A DNA stretch of 64,000 nucleotides from Flavobacteriales bacterium (lineage in GTDB: Bacteria > Bacteroidota > Bacteroidia > Flavobacteriales > Schleiferiaceae). Shown here piece after piece: positions 19,801 through 27,421 of this stretch. Position numbers and translations under genes: made by a program. Location of the stretch: NCBI GenBank assembly GCA_017795025.1, contig CP051243.1, forward strand, positions 2,566,897 through 2,630,896, given 5' to 3'. Numbering within the stretch: position 1 is the stretch's first letter; each line of letters begins with the position of its first letter. Under the pieces are notes generated by a model. The model made no database searches. It had not been told where the DNA came from and saw only the letters and a program-made list of their open reading frames with translations.

Positions 19801-22706
19801 ACACTGTCAAGTAGCGTTCTAGAACCAGACAGGTCCTCGGCATATACATAAATATTACCCATAGTTTGACCGTACATGTGATACCAGAAATCAACCTGTG
19901 GTACAGTTAAACTGGAAATATCGATGTATGGAGAATAAAGTACGTTGGTATCTCCTAATCCTGAGGGAGAAGAAGTTTCCAAATACATATATATACCCGT
20001 GGAGGTTCCTGAGGTATGGTCTACTGACGGACCGGTAGAACTAGAGCTGGTTCCAGCAACATCAGAATACCAAGCGGGATTGCTTGATACCATCGTGCTC
20101 CAGCAGTTTTCGTAATCGGCAATATTACCTAAGGAAATATTCTCGAAGTCGGTGCTATAAGGAGCCATATAGGTAGCACAAGCGGTGCGGAAGGCTCCTG
20201 GGCCAGACTGACTTGCGGTTCCGTTAGCACCACAATCAATAGTTACATAGAACTCATAATCTGTAGCCGCCATTAAACCAGTGATAACCACGAAGGTATC
20301 TGGATGCGCGGTAATTAAAGTACCCATACCTGGGGTAAACCCTGCGGCACCATATTCGATGGTGTAGGTATTACCAGTACCGTTAGGATCAGCCCAAGCT
20401 ACGCGAGCGCTGTCCGCATAAGTAGCGATGTCGGTAAAGCTTAAAGCCGGTAAACAAGAGGCTGGAGTATACTCATCCGCACCGATATCTGGAGTGGTGG
20501 CATCACGCATATCTCCGTCGATATCCATAGTTACCGCGGCAATTGGTGTGGCAGCGCCATTTAATAAACCACCGGCAACGTGAAGGTCGCTCGCTGGATT
20601 TACAAAAATGGGGTCACCAGCTACTGAGCTCGCGTTGTTACCAGCACGAGCGGTTTGCCAAGCAGTTAAATCTGCCTGAGCACCTGCATCATAAGCTAGG
20701 TTAGAACCGCTAACTGTGTAATAAGCATTGTTATCCACAGTAATAACTCCCGAAGTAGTTCCAGCAGAAGTAGTGTTATCTGAGAAATAAACGGCGTAAG
20801 CCGACTCCGAATAGAAGACATTGTTTTTAATGTCGAGGTTATAGAAGTCGTTAAAGTAAGCACCGTAAGCAGAGGTTGAACTTGAACCGCTAACTACACA
20901 AGAGTTGTAATAGATATTGGCGTCCTCTATATCGTCACAATACAAGGCTTCATCGTTAGCCGAGACAATCATGTTGTTTGTGATGTTGGATGTTCCGGGA
21001 GGAGTTCCATCAAAGTTTCCATCAGAGATGTAAATACCCCAGTCTGGACCTTGAATATTGTTGTTATTGATTTCGAAACCAATAACATCATAAATAGCCA
21101 CTCCATAACCAAAGCTGTAAGCCATACCTGAAGCGGTATTACCATTAAAGGTGGTCATGTAGGTATTATCGCTCATGAAATAGCGATAATAGTTGCCTTC
21201 AAATACGTTGTTACTAACTACAATGTTGGAGTCTGTAAAAGTGCTTGTTGTAGGATCATCAGATTCAAAATGCACACCGAACGTTCCATTAATGAACGCA
21301 CTGTTCGTAATGGTAATGTTATCACCCGCTTCTGTTTCTACATACTGACTAGTAGCCGACCCAGAAGAACCCAAACAAGTAATTTCAGAGGTTGATGTTG
21401 TAGCGGGCATTTCGATACGACAACCATCAAGATTAAAGTAATCATTGTCGTTGGTCATACGAATACCCCAAGAATCAGTGGTACCACTGTGGGTAATAGT
21501 TAAACCTTTAAAGGTTACATAATCCGCTCCATCCATAAGGATAACCGCACGCTGATTGTTAGCGGCAGTATTGTAAGCCAAGCTAGTGGTGGCCGAATCA
21601 CCACCATCAAATAAAATGGTGTTGGTAGCGCTAGTACCCATAATCGCTGGCAAGTAAACCGTATCGGTGTAAGAACCTGCTGCAACGTTAAAGGTTACCG
21701 CTCCAGAAACGCCTAAGCTTACCAAGTCTGCCGCCGCGGCAGAGAAGCTCGCATAATTGCGGCTACCTGACCCAGCTGGATCGATGGTATAAACGCCCGA
21801 CATTGCGGTGTTTAAGGTTCCGAAAACAACATCATCAATATAATAGGCTTTAGCACCCGCGGTATTCCCATCTGTTCCGAAGTTGGGGAACAAGGAAATT
21901 TTATCGTAGGTATTCGCCGTGTTTAAGGCTGCCGTTCCAGAAGCTTCATTATTAAAGTCGAAGGTTAAAACCTCCCAGGCACCAGCCATAGAAGTGGTGT
22001 CCTCGGTTTCAACCGAGATGGCAGCATTTGAGGCATCCTCTACTTTTAAACGAACGGGCACGTTGGCATCAGGAGACCAGAAACGAACCTGCATAATATT
22101 CGCTCCTCCAGAAGTAAACGGAAGGGCGGAAGTATTAGTAAGTAAGGTCGTTCCCGCCCAAGTTTGCGTACCTAAGCCTTTATCTTGCTTAAGAACAGTA
22201 TTACCTGGATCTGTAGGATCTGGCTTGATGCTATCTATAATACCACCAAAGCTAATTGGGGCATAAGAAATAGTAGCGTCGTCCCAGTCTAAAGGTAGGC
22301 TCGGGGGTGTAGTAACTACTCCAGTACATGCACCGCAAGACTCGTAGCAGTTTACGGGAAGGGTAACATTACTGGTGATAACCAAAAATCGGTTCGTAAA
22401 ACCGAAGCTGGTCTTGGTACAGCTTGTACCGGCCGTGAGGTTTTCTTGTCCCGCCCAGTTATCGAGGGTATACTTAAACTCGATAGAATCGTTGGTAAGG
22501 GGTAGAGAAACCTCCCAAACCCCATCACTGTTGGGGTCTGACATTGCATTAGCATTACCACTCCAGCCATTAAAATCGCCGCTTACGTAAACAGTGGTGA
22601 ACGACCCAGCATAGTCATTCATGTCCACCTGAAACGTAACCGTGTTTTGGGCCGTCATTACGGTGCTAAATGCAACTAATAAAACTAGTTGTATAAAATT
22701 TTTCAT
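13812..22706 (-). CDS. Giant modular T9SS-secreted surface protein
   Basis: The 2964-aa protein has a signal peptide (residues 1-19). Domains in approximate order: CBM48/AMPK-type beta-sandwich (20-130); a carbohydrate-binding-like jelly roll (145-300); right-handed beta-helix (305-745); six fibronectin III domains (near 752, 1022, 1402, 1675, 2045 and 2312) alternating with five MAM-like jelly rolls (near 845, 1229, 1489, 1875 and 2135). Two copies of a domain with a YGDGWNG motif lie near 1107 and 1763. An Ig-like region (2400-2610), three 90-residue repeats with a G.W.D pattern (2615-2875) and a type A T9SS sorting domain (2877-2964: YPNPTTG, then AAGIYTVKV) complete it. It should be exported through T9SS and attached or released. 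It is probably an adhesin or glycan-binding protein; no catalytic motif is evident. Confidence 0.9.
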   Translation of the reverse strand: MKNFIQLVLLVAFSTVMTAQNTVTFQVDMNDYAGSFTTVYVSGDFNGWSGNANAMSDPNSDGVWEVSLPLTNDSIEFKYTLDNWAGQENLTAGTSCTKTSFGFTNRFLVITSNVTLPVNCYESCGACTGVVTTPPSLPLDWDDATISYAPISFGGIIDSIKPDPTDPGNTVLKQDKGLGTQTWAGTTLLTNTSALPFTSGGANIMQVRFWSPDANVPVRLKVEDASNAAISVETEDTTSMAGAWEVLTFDFNNEASGTAALNTANTYDKISLFPNFGTDGNTAGAKAYYIDDVVFGTLNTAMSGVYTIDPAGSGSRNYASFSAAAADLVSLGVSGAVTFNVAAGSYTDTVYLPAIMGTSATNTILFDGGDSATTSLAYNTAANNQRAVILMDGADYVTFKGLTITHSGTTDSWGIRMTNDNDYFNLDGCRIEMPATTSTSEITCLGSSGSATSQYVETEAGDNITITNSAFINGTFGVHFESDDPTTSTFTDSNIVVSNNVFEGNYYRYFMSDNTYMTTFNGNTASGMAYSFGYGVAIYDVIGFEINNNNIQGPDWGIYISDGNFDGTPPGTSNITNNMIVSANDEALYCDDIEDANIYYNSCVVSGSSSTSAYGAYFNDFYNLDIKNNVFYSESAYAVYFSDNTTSAGTTSGVITVDNNAYYTVSGSNLAYDAGAQADLTAWQTARAGNNASSVAGDPIFVNPASDLHVAGGLLNGAATPIAAVTMDIDGDMRDATTPDIGADEYTPASCLPALSFTDIATYADSARVAWADPNGTGNTYTIEYGAAGFTPGMGTLITAHPDTFVVITGLMAATDYEFYVTIDCGANGTASQSGPGAFRTACATYMAPYSTDFENISLGNIADYENCWSTMVSSNPAWYSDVAGTSSSSTGPSVDHTSGTSTGIYMYLETSSPSGLGDTNVLYSPYIDISSLTVPQVDFWYHMYGQTMGNIYVYAEDLSGSRTLLDSVIGEQQFSNSDPWALKSIVASGLTGSVYRFQIVGEAGSSFYSDMAIDDFSVTQAPTCFPPSALGLASATTTSADVYWTPGNASNWIVEYGPVGFTQGTGSTMIATNDTVTISGLTAATAYDFYVADSCAVGDVSTFTGPFTFYTETCLASAKCTYTLDLYDTYGDGWNGNEITVWQAGVPVGTYGANFTSSVNGGDSLTGITLDLCDGLPTYVTLSTLASWSQEMEFNLSNPLGAVQGIHNATTGLGQGDTLVMFNTDCSACPALIAPFYESFDGTSTPTCWSQSAGLGGPWLFSTSINSVNCAAIPDNTGNGGNYAWMDQSGSDDSVSLEMPVIDVSGLTTPYIEFYYAMCGSGYSPVNITIIEYWDGMSWQTADTLDFATNGWQKIEDTIPAGITYGGGLLKLRFRAESGGNSLDFYGDNGLDDIRIYEAPSCFTPSNLGATNITASSADIFWTTGGASNWIVEYGPAGFTPGTGSTMIASNDTVSLSGLMAATSYDFYVADSCGAGDVSLQSGPYNFNTACAPVLTAPYSNGFEGISFGNLASYENCWTTNVGSNPAWYSDAGGTSSGSTGPNADNTLGTSAGTYMYLETSSPSGLGDTNVLYSPVFDWSGMTSPMLSFYYHMYGQTMGNLRIWAEDASGVRTALDSIVGQQQLSGADAWLEKTILLTGLPAGNYRILFEGVAGSSFYSDMAIDDFSIVEAPQCFPSSNLSLISAGNTSATVTWTAGQGTSWDVEYGPAGFTPGTGTMVNSTNDTLTITGLTALTAYDFYVTDSCGANGVATTAGPGSFTTAACPLADQCNYTFDLFDTFGDGWNGGEIKIYQNGVQVASLGGSFTAGNSSLGNLVSICDNQPIVVTLDPAGGWPSEIGVIAIQPNGDTAGVHVASSSVGTGDTLFSFTSNCSSCITYPAPFFESFEINSPSIACWTNEAVSDTSLAWTIGTGSSGGAITTAYAGNNNAVYVSQGPSGAADTTRLVSPVLDLTSLLSPQLSFWYAQEDWFGDQNITNVYYRASASDPWTFLFGDNTNKSAWTLATMSLPNPSSTYQIAIEGINNWGRANVVDSLSITDAAVVCSMPDSVMAMNVTATSADISWVSGTNASSSWIEYGPVGFTPGTGTVVNPATSATTLSGLMPGTLYEACVYDICTSLGDTSMAACTTFATLCAPISSFPYMEDFDNGVIPPCYSETATGSAYTWRPNSGPTSSTNTGPAGDNTTGTGWYMYVEASSPAAAGDSAFLWTAEFDMTSLSNPEIVYYYHMYGADIVNLDFQAYDRSTMTWVSLNNIVGQQQTSNGDAWLEARVNLAAYTTDTALQLRFLSVRGASFDGDAALDDIMIRETPPCVDASNFMATNATSSSVSLSWNSDTNIVSSTIQYGAPGFMLGSGTNVSATPGGFTVTGLATSTCYDFYVMDSCSSATNWVGPITVCTIGSCSISSVPSSTTNDTTDCDGGPTTLMATSSTSNDMAWIVNGIVRETGDTYNTDSVSFTTAFDVAEYVTTSPALHVGPMTNIATAGFGNFSNGQYITVHDTIHIDSMTVRHQGDVIAFAQLWDASITNVLQRGDTFSTPASITADMRVPVNMVVTPGVYFMNVDFLSGAGALFRATGGAQYPYDLAGLMSIDSTNFASQVRIYYTFDITVSKACIGSPAQAFAVVPGANAGISDTSLVCSSDNAANMAAFLGVHDNGGTWVDNDATGANTDSILDATMLTAGNIYHFSYIVPGVNGCAGDTAEVYIEIEAAPFGGVDTSAAYCAGSGIKILRNLLTGTAFGGSWVDVDGSGALNTNTGVFNSNNATAGTYRMQYILSGVACPADTTTITVTVDDPVSAGVAVSDTVCDDESMVDLNTFLDASATAGGMWTDLSGTGALSGNMFDATAVANMSSYNFQYKVMSACGDDSITVTLYVDDCDVSVRELSTGFINIYPNPTTGLIKIDDENVRGNIKVEVFAGNGQLMISEEYAEGEEIRLDISEYAAGIYTVKVNSSKGLDVKRIMKQ

Positions 22707-22774
22707 AAAAAGATTTAGTTACTGATTGAAATGCAAAGATTTTGATCTTCATTTTTCCAAAAAAATTTCGGGGG

Positions 22775-22830
22775 AGTCGATGCGACTAGGGCCCAGAACG
22801 GGACCCTACCGAGGCAAAGCTCGGGGGTAG
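22775..22830. promoter_or_regulatory. Three consecutive hairpins upstream of the giant gene
   Basis: AGTCG-ATG-CGACT (22775-22787), AGGGCCC/GGGACCCT (22788-22807, one bulge) and CTACCGAG/CTCGG..GGTAG (22806-22830) are packed side by side. On the minus strand they are followed by a run of seven T (22760-22766), so they could end the paaY transcript or form a leader of the giant gene. The rest of the 288-bp gap shows no ORF. Confidence 0.5.
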
Positions 22831-22994
22831 TAATTTCCTCATAGTTGATTTTAGTTAGTACCTATTAAACTTAAAGTATTGAGTACCAAAAGCATACGAA
22901 CGTCCCTGTAATTCGTGTAATGCTAATGTTAAACTTATCCCAATTTCTCGTTTCCGAATGTACTAAAATGAATGATAACCTGTTAGCGACAAGC

Positions 22995-23594
22995 TTACTT
23001 TTTAGCTTGTTGCTCGTTCCAAGTTTCGAATAATTTTTCTTGCTGCGGACGATTTTCCTCTACTTCTCGAAGGGGTTCGCAGGCTTTTAAACTGGCATAA
23101 AGTTCTCCAGGAAGTTCTTGATAAAGCGCGGTACCTTTTGTTTTCCACTCCAACATGGTGTCGCTCACTTCCTTAATAACTTTAGCGGGGTTGCCAACAA
23201 CCAAGCTTCGCTCCGGAATAGTGGTATCCGCCTTAATGAAACTTAAAGCACCAACTATAGATCCCGCACCAATGGAGCTGCGGTCCATAACAACGGCATT
23301 CATTCCGATAAGCACGTTTCGTCCTAAGTTGGCCCCGTGGATTATAGCGCCATGACCTACATGAGCCCCTTCCTCTAAGCGAATACTAACCCCCGGAAAC
23401 ATATGTACCACACAGTTTTCCTGAATGTTGCAGCCGTCTTCTATGATAATTTGCCCCCAGTCACCGCGCACCACTGCCCCTGGACCGATATAAACCTTTT
23501 CACCAATAAGAACATTGCCAATTATTACCGCGGAATCGTGGACGTAAGCTGATTCTTTAATTACGGGCTTAAAACCTTGGAACTCATAAATCAT
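22995..23594 (-). CDS. paaY: PaaY-type hexapeptide-repeat thioesterase / gamma-carbonic anhydrase-like protein
   Basis: The 199-aa protein is a left-handed beta-helix with many hexapeptide repeats (IGNVLIGEKVYIGPGAVVRGDWG, written in parts) and the three metal-ligand His of gamma-carbonic anhydrases (one in VVHMFPG, two in HVGHGAIIHG). PaaY proteins in phenylacetate operons hydrolyse dead-end oxepin-type CoA thioesters. The location directly after paaJ supports paaY over a plain carbonic anhydrase. The ATG at 23594 is preferred to the TTG two codons upstream. It is the last gene of the minus-strand paa cluster. Confidence 0.85.
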   Translation of the reverse strand: MIYEFQGFKPVIKESAYVHDSAVIIGNVLIGEKVYIGPGAVVRGDWGQIIIEDGCNIQENCVVHMFPGVSIRLEEGAHVGHGAIIHGANLGRNVLIGMNAVVMDRSSIGAGSIVGALSFIKADTTIPERSLVVGNPAKVIKEVSDTMLEWKTKGTALYQELPGELYASLKACEPLREVEENRPQQEKLFETWNEQQAKK

Positions 23595-23667
23595 ACACAA
23601 AGAGGCTTGGGCCTCGAAAATACGCGCTTTCTTTTAAACCTGCGCTAGCTGTGTCCTACGGATGTTT

Positions 23668-24957
23668 TTAAGATTGTAACTTCAGGAAGTTGTACTCGTC
23701 GATATAGTAAACGCGACCTTGCCAAACCTTCGTTTCTTTTGCAAATAAGGACACCTTGCTTCCGGGGAGAATTTGTCGGCCCGCAAAGGGATGCAGGTAA
23801 ATCATCCCCCGCTTTTCTTTAAGTGCATACAGTTTTCCGGTACGGTAATCTTGTATTATTAGGGGGCTGTGAAAGTCTTCATCAATATTAAAGGGAAAAC
23901 GATCCTTTTCATGACCTTGGGCGTCAAATACTACAATGACATCCGTAAAGCGATCAAAAAGCCAGTATTCCGGACCTTGTTGAAATATTGGCACCGGCAG
24001 TGGCTTGGCATAATACATTCGGTAAATCTTTTGCGCCTGGTCCATGTCAAACAGCTTCTCGTGCTGCCAAACCCCATACTGGTCATAGAATCGCTCCATG
24101 CTTGCCGCGATATTAAAGGCGTCCATAAAAGCATCGTGCGCTAAAAGTAATGATGCCGTATCCACACTAAAATAGAAGGGCTTTGGCTCCTCGCCCTGAC
24201 GGTAAATGTAAAGTTCGACTCCTTGATTGTGATAGGGTGGGAAACTCATGCTCTTGCCTTGATTACCCGGACGCATGGGGCTTATTGGCAGCGGCATTTG
24301 CTCAGGCCGGTTATTTCGCAAAACCAGAGCGGTGCCCATTTCGGCGGCCAATGGCTCAATATACGTTTGATACTGGTCGATACTTACCGCGGGGTAGAAG
24401 TAGATATAGTTACTGCGGAGTAATACCTGATTGGCACTATCTTCTGAAAGTAGGAAGAGGTTGCCGCGAACATCGCGTTCCAGTCGTTCAAATTCTTGAA
24501 GGTTTTCTAAGGTCCAATAAGCCTTGAGATCGGGTCCCGAGACCACGAGGTAATCATAACCTAATACTAAAAGCATCGTATCCTGAAAGTCAAAATCGAG
24601 GACCCTCAAAGTATCGGTAAAGGGAATCCTTTTGGCGCTTACCGTGATTTCCTCAAGGCTGATATCGTTTGGCTGTAAACGTAGGATGATATCTTCGGAA
24701 GGAGGCGTTTGCCAATCCAGCTCTAAGACCTTAATATAATAGCCCTCTTTAAAAACCTGGACCATTGAACCCACTTCAGGCGCTAAGTTTCGGATGTATC
24801 CGGAAGCATCACTAGGACCGTACTCTTTGCCGAGGTAGCTTATGATTACCACTCCCTCAATAGGATTATTTTGAGGGTCGACAAACTGAACGTTTTGCTG
24901 GGCCTGAAGCTGTTGACTAAGACCGAGAAAAAAAAGTAAAACTAAAAATCGCGACAT
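23668..24957 (-). CDS. Secreted protein with carboxypeptidase-regulatory-like domain
   Basis: The 429-aa protein has a signal peptide (MSRFLVLLFFLGLSQQLQA) and a CarboxypepD_reg-like beta-sandwich at about 22-100 (PIEGVVIISYLGKEYG ... GSMVQVFKEGYY). This is followed by EITVSAKRIPF, as seen after such domains in TonB-dependent receptors, but there is no plug or barrel. Residues 110-429 form a beta-rich region of unknown fold, possibly a propeller (repeats such as DYLVVSGPDLKAYWTL and VFDAQGHEKDRFPF). The start at the ATG at 24957 gives the signal peptide. It lies between paaJ and paaY, so it is probably co-transcribed, yet no paa function is known for such a protein. Confidence 0.65.
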   Translation of the reverse strand: MSRFLVLLFFLGLSQQLQAQQNVQFVDPQNNPIEGVVIISYLGKEYGPSDASGYIRNLAPEVGSMVQVFKEGYYIKVLELDWQTPPSEDIILRLQPNDISLEEITVSAKRIPFTDTLRVLDFDFQDTMLLVLGYDYLVVSGPDLKAYWTLENLQEFERLERDVRGNLFLLSEDSANQVLLRSNYIYFYPAVSIDQYQTYIEPLAAEMGTALVLRNNRPEQMPLPISPMRPGNQGKSMSFPPYHNQGVELYIYRQGEEPKPFYFSVDTASLLLAHDAFMDAFNIAASMERFYDQYGVWQHEKLFDMDQAQKIYRMYYAKPLPVPIFQQGPEYWLFDRFTDVIVVFDAQGHEKDRFPFNIDEDFHSPLIIQDYRTGKLYALKEKRGMIYLHPFAGRQILPGSKVSLFAKETKVWQGRVYYIDEYNFLKLQS

Positions 24958-24990
24958 GTCCTTCAGACGCAAACTCCGAAAGGAGGTTGC

Positions 24991-26199
24991 TTAAGCCCGC
25001 TCTAGCACTACAGCATAACCTTGACCAACACCAATGCACATGGTACACAAAGCATAGCGACCCCCCGTTTTTTGCAATTGGATAGCGGCCGTTTGCAAGA
25101 GTCGGGCACCACTCATTCCCAAGGGGTGTCCTAAGGCGATTGCTCCGCCATTGGGATTTATGCGAGGGTCATTATCCTCTAATCCCATTTTGCGGGTTAC
25201 CGCTAAAGACTGCGCGGCAAAGGCTTCATTAAGCTCAATAATGTCCATGTCTTTTAAGCTAAGACCGGCCTTTTTAAGGGCTATTTCGGAGGCATATACC
25301 GGTCCGATTCCCATAATCCTAGGCTCCACTCCGGCTACCCCCATCGAAACCATACGGGCCAAGGGTTTAAGGTTTTGATTTTTAATCCCTTGCTCCGATG
25401 CAATGAGCAATGCCGCTGCTCCATCATTTAGGCCAGAGGCATTTCCTGCCGTTACGGTCCCTCCTTCTTTACGAAATGCTGGGCGCAGTTTTCCTAAAAT
25501 CTCTAAGCTCGATTTAGGCTTGATGAATTCATCTTGATCAAAAACTAAATCTTCCTGCTTACGACGCGGAATACTTACCGCTATGATTTCTTCTGCGAGG
25601 CGTCCGCTCTCCCTGGCAGCGGTTGCTTTTTCCTGTGACCAAAGGGCAAATTTATCTTGATCCTCGCGGCTAATGCTGTATTGATCAACCAGGTTTTCGG
25701 CGGTTTCCCCCATGGCATCTGTGCCGTAGAGCTTAAACATCTGAGGGTTTACAAATCGCCAACCAAAGGAGCTATCGTACATCTTTGAATCAGTACCATA
25801 GGCCTTGCTGGGCTTGCTCATTACATATGGCGCACGGGTCATGTGTTCTAAACCGCCGGCAATAAAAACATCCCCGTCTCCATTGCGAACCGCGCGCATC
25901 GCTTGTGCTCCGGCACTCATGCCACTGGCGCAAAGTCGATTTACGGTTTCCCCGGGAACCGAAAAAGGAAGTCCGGCAAGAAGAAGCGACATACGAGCTA
26001 CATTCCGATTATCTTCTCCAGCTTGATTGGCACAGCCCAGGATAACATCTGCAACAGCAGCGGGATCTAAGCTTTGGTTTCGTTCCACCAAGGTTTTTAT
26101 CACTAAAGCCCCCATATCGTCGGCACGGAGTCCTGATAGACTGCCGCCAAAGCTTCCAATAGGGGTACGAATTCCGTCAACAATAAAGGCTTCTTTCAT
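24991..26199 (-). CDS. paaJ: 3-oxoadipyl-CoA thiolase
   Basis: The 402-aa enzyme is a type II thiolase with catalytic Cys90 (NRLCASGMSA), His358 (AIALGHPLGMSG) and Cys388 (CTMCIGVGQG). In phenylacetate breakdown it cleaves 3-oxoadipyl-CoA to succinyl-CoA and acetyl-CoA (and the C8 analogue upstream in the pathway). The paa context and the GCANQAGEDNRNVARM segment favour PaaJ/PcaF over acetoacetyl-CoA thiolase. It is separated from the NrtR-like gene by 66 bp that contain a hairpin. Confidence 0.88.
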   Translation of the reverse strand: MKEAFIVDGIRTPIGSFGGSLSGLRADDMGALVIKTLVERNQSLDPAAVADVILGCANQAGEDNRNVARMSLLLAGLPFSVPGETVNRLCASGMSAGAQAMRAVRNGDGDVFIAGGLEHMTRAPYVMSKPSKAYGTDSKMYDSSFGWRFVNPQMFKLYGTDAMGETAENLVDQYSISREDQDKFALWSQEKATAARESGRLAEEIIAVSIPRRKQEDLVFDQDEFIKPKSSLEILGKLRPAFRKEGGTVTAGNASGLNDGAAALLIASEQGIKNQNLKPLARMVSMGVAGVEPRIMGIGPVYASEIALKKAGLSLKDMDIIELNEAFAAQSLAVTRKMGLEDNDPRINPNGGAIALGHPLGMSGARLLQTAAIQLQKTGGRYALCTMCIGVGQGYAVVLERA

Positions 26200-26230
26200 G
26201 AGAGGTGTTTTTAATCAGTAGGAACTGAAA

Positions 26231-26256
26231 GGAGCTGCGAATATCGCAATTGCTCC
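26231..26256. promoter_or_regulatory. Hairpin upstream of paaJ
   Basis: GGAGC-TGCGA (26231-26240) pairs with TCGCA-(ATT)-GCTCC (26244-26256) around a 3-base loop with one 3-base bulge. It lies in the gap between the NrtR-like gene and paaJ, with no T run adjacent. It could be a processing site or an operator for the neighbouring regulator. Confidence 0.4.
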
Positions 26257-26265
26257 GCAACTCAC

Positions 26266-26967
26266 CTATTGATAAACGAAATCGTAACCTTCGAGTGATA
26301 AGGTTCGATATTTCTTTTCATCGAAGCGGAATAAACCGGAAGGACGTTTAGCCCGAGGGGAACTGCGAACGGTTTTTCCGGTTTCAATAAGTAATTCGGA
26401 TTTGAGAAGCTTCCTGCGGAAATTTCGTTTGTCGAGTGTTTTACCCAAAGCACATTCATACAAACGTTGAATTTGATTTAGGGTGAACTCTCTGGGCAAC
26501 AAACTAAACCCAATCGGACGGCGCTTTACTCGACGTTTCAAGCGTTCCTTCGAATAATCAACAATATCGTTATGATCAAAGGCTAAAGGTGGAATTTGAT
26601 CGGCTTTAACCCAGCGATATTCAGATCGTTTTAAGTTCTTCTCGAGGTCCTCGTTTAATCGAAGCGTGCCATAATAGGCGATGTTCACCACCCGGCCAAC
26701 GGGATTGCGGTAAGGATCGGCAAAAACATTAAGACGCTCAATGGGCCAATCATCAAAACCGGTGATGCTGCGCATGAGCTCTCGAGCAACCTGCATGGGA
26801 TCCTCCTTGGGCTTTACAACTTTAGATGGAACAATGTCTGCACCTTTATATGGGTCATTAGTTTTTGTGCCAATTAAAAGCTTAAGGTCTTCACCATCAA
26901 AACCATATAACACTACGGAAGTGGTAAGAGCAACTTGGAAATCTTCAGGCGCAAATTCTACGTTCAT
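26266..26967 (-). CDS. NrtR-type Nudix transcriptional regulator
   Basis: The 233-aa protein has an N-terminal Nudix-fold domain (about 10-145) and a C-terminal winged-helix domain (about 150-230; REFTLNQIQRLYECALG then KRNFRRKLLKS), the layout of NrtR/AraR-type regulators. The Nudix box is degenerate: around KPKEDPMQVARELMRSITG the RE pair remains but the catalytic EE pair is replaced by RS. It should therefore sense a nucleotide-like ligand rather than hydrolyse it. It sits inside the paa cluster and no TetR-type PaaR gene is in the window, making it a candidate local regulator. In other Bacteroidota members of this family control sugar or NAD genes. Confidence 0.8.
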   Translation of the reverse strand: MNVEFAPEDFQVALTTSVVLYGFDGEDLKLLIGTKTNDPYKGADIVPSKVVKPKEDPMQVARELMRSITGFDDWPIERLNVFADPYRNPVGRVVNIAYYGTLRLNEDLEKNLKRSEYRWVKADQIPPLAFDHNDIVDYSKERLKRRVKRRPIGFSLLPREFTLNQIQRLYECALGKTLDKRNFRRKLLKSELLIETGKTVRSSPRAKRPSGLFRFDEKKYRTLSLEGYDFVYQ

Positions 26968-27013
26968 GACCAGGACGTCTAAGTGTCAAAGATACACGTT
27001 CTTTTGGTGCTTT

Positions 27014-27421
27014 CTACCATTTGTCTTCTTTGCGGAAGACGGTACCTTTAAAATGAGCAACAAGCTCATCATTCTGATTGCGAACCTGAACCTCATAAAT
27101 TCCGATACTCCGGCTTTTACGAATCTCTGTAGCCACCGCGGTAATTCGATCACCCAGTCGAATGGGTTTAGTGTGTGAAATCGAAGTTTCAATTGATAAT
27201 GCATGGCTTCCGTGTCCATTACTGGCAAAGGCCAGGGCGCTATCCGCTAAAGAGTAGCTTATACCCCCGTGGGCAATTTTGAAGCCGTTGGTCATTTCTT
27301 CGCGAACTTCCATACTCAGCTTACAAGCACCCGCTTCGGTATGTTCCACCTTAATGCCTAACCACTGACTAAAAGCATCGCCAGTATACATGATGTCTAC
27401 AACCTCTGCTGCACTTTTCAT
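27014..27421 (-). CDS. paaI: Hydroxyphenylacetyl-CoA thioesterase
   Basis: The 135-aa hotdog-fold thioesterase has the PaaI active-site segment NGFKIAHGGISYSLADSALA with His51 and Asp60. It frees CoA from ring-hydroxylated phenylacetyl-CoA and related dead-end thioesters, protecting the CoA pool during phenylacetate use. Its ATG overlaps the stop of the upstream hypothetical gene (ATGA at 27418-27421), so the two are translationally coupled. The length is normal for the family. Confidence 0.9.
   Translation of the reverse strand: MKSAAEVVDIMYTGDAFSQWLGIKVEHTEAGACKLSMEVREEMTNGFKIAHGGISYSLADSALAFASNGHGSHALSIETSISHTKPIRLGDRITAVATEIRKSRSIGIYEVQVRNQNDELVAHFKGTVFRKEDKW

Noticed and set aside
22734-22761. 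Promoter for the giant gene (AATCTTTG with an upstream TTTG on the minus strand)
   Set aside because: The -7 box lacks the T of TAnnTTTG and the spacing is only 16 bases.
24183-24527. 114-aa plus-strand ORF opposite the secreted 429-aa protein
   Set aside because: Composition is typical of an antisense shadow, with no recognisable motif, and the minus strand has a clean signal peptide and continuous frame.
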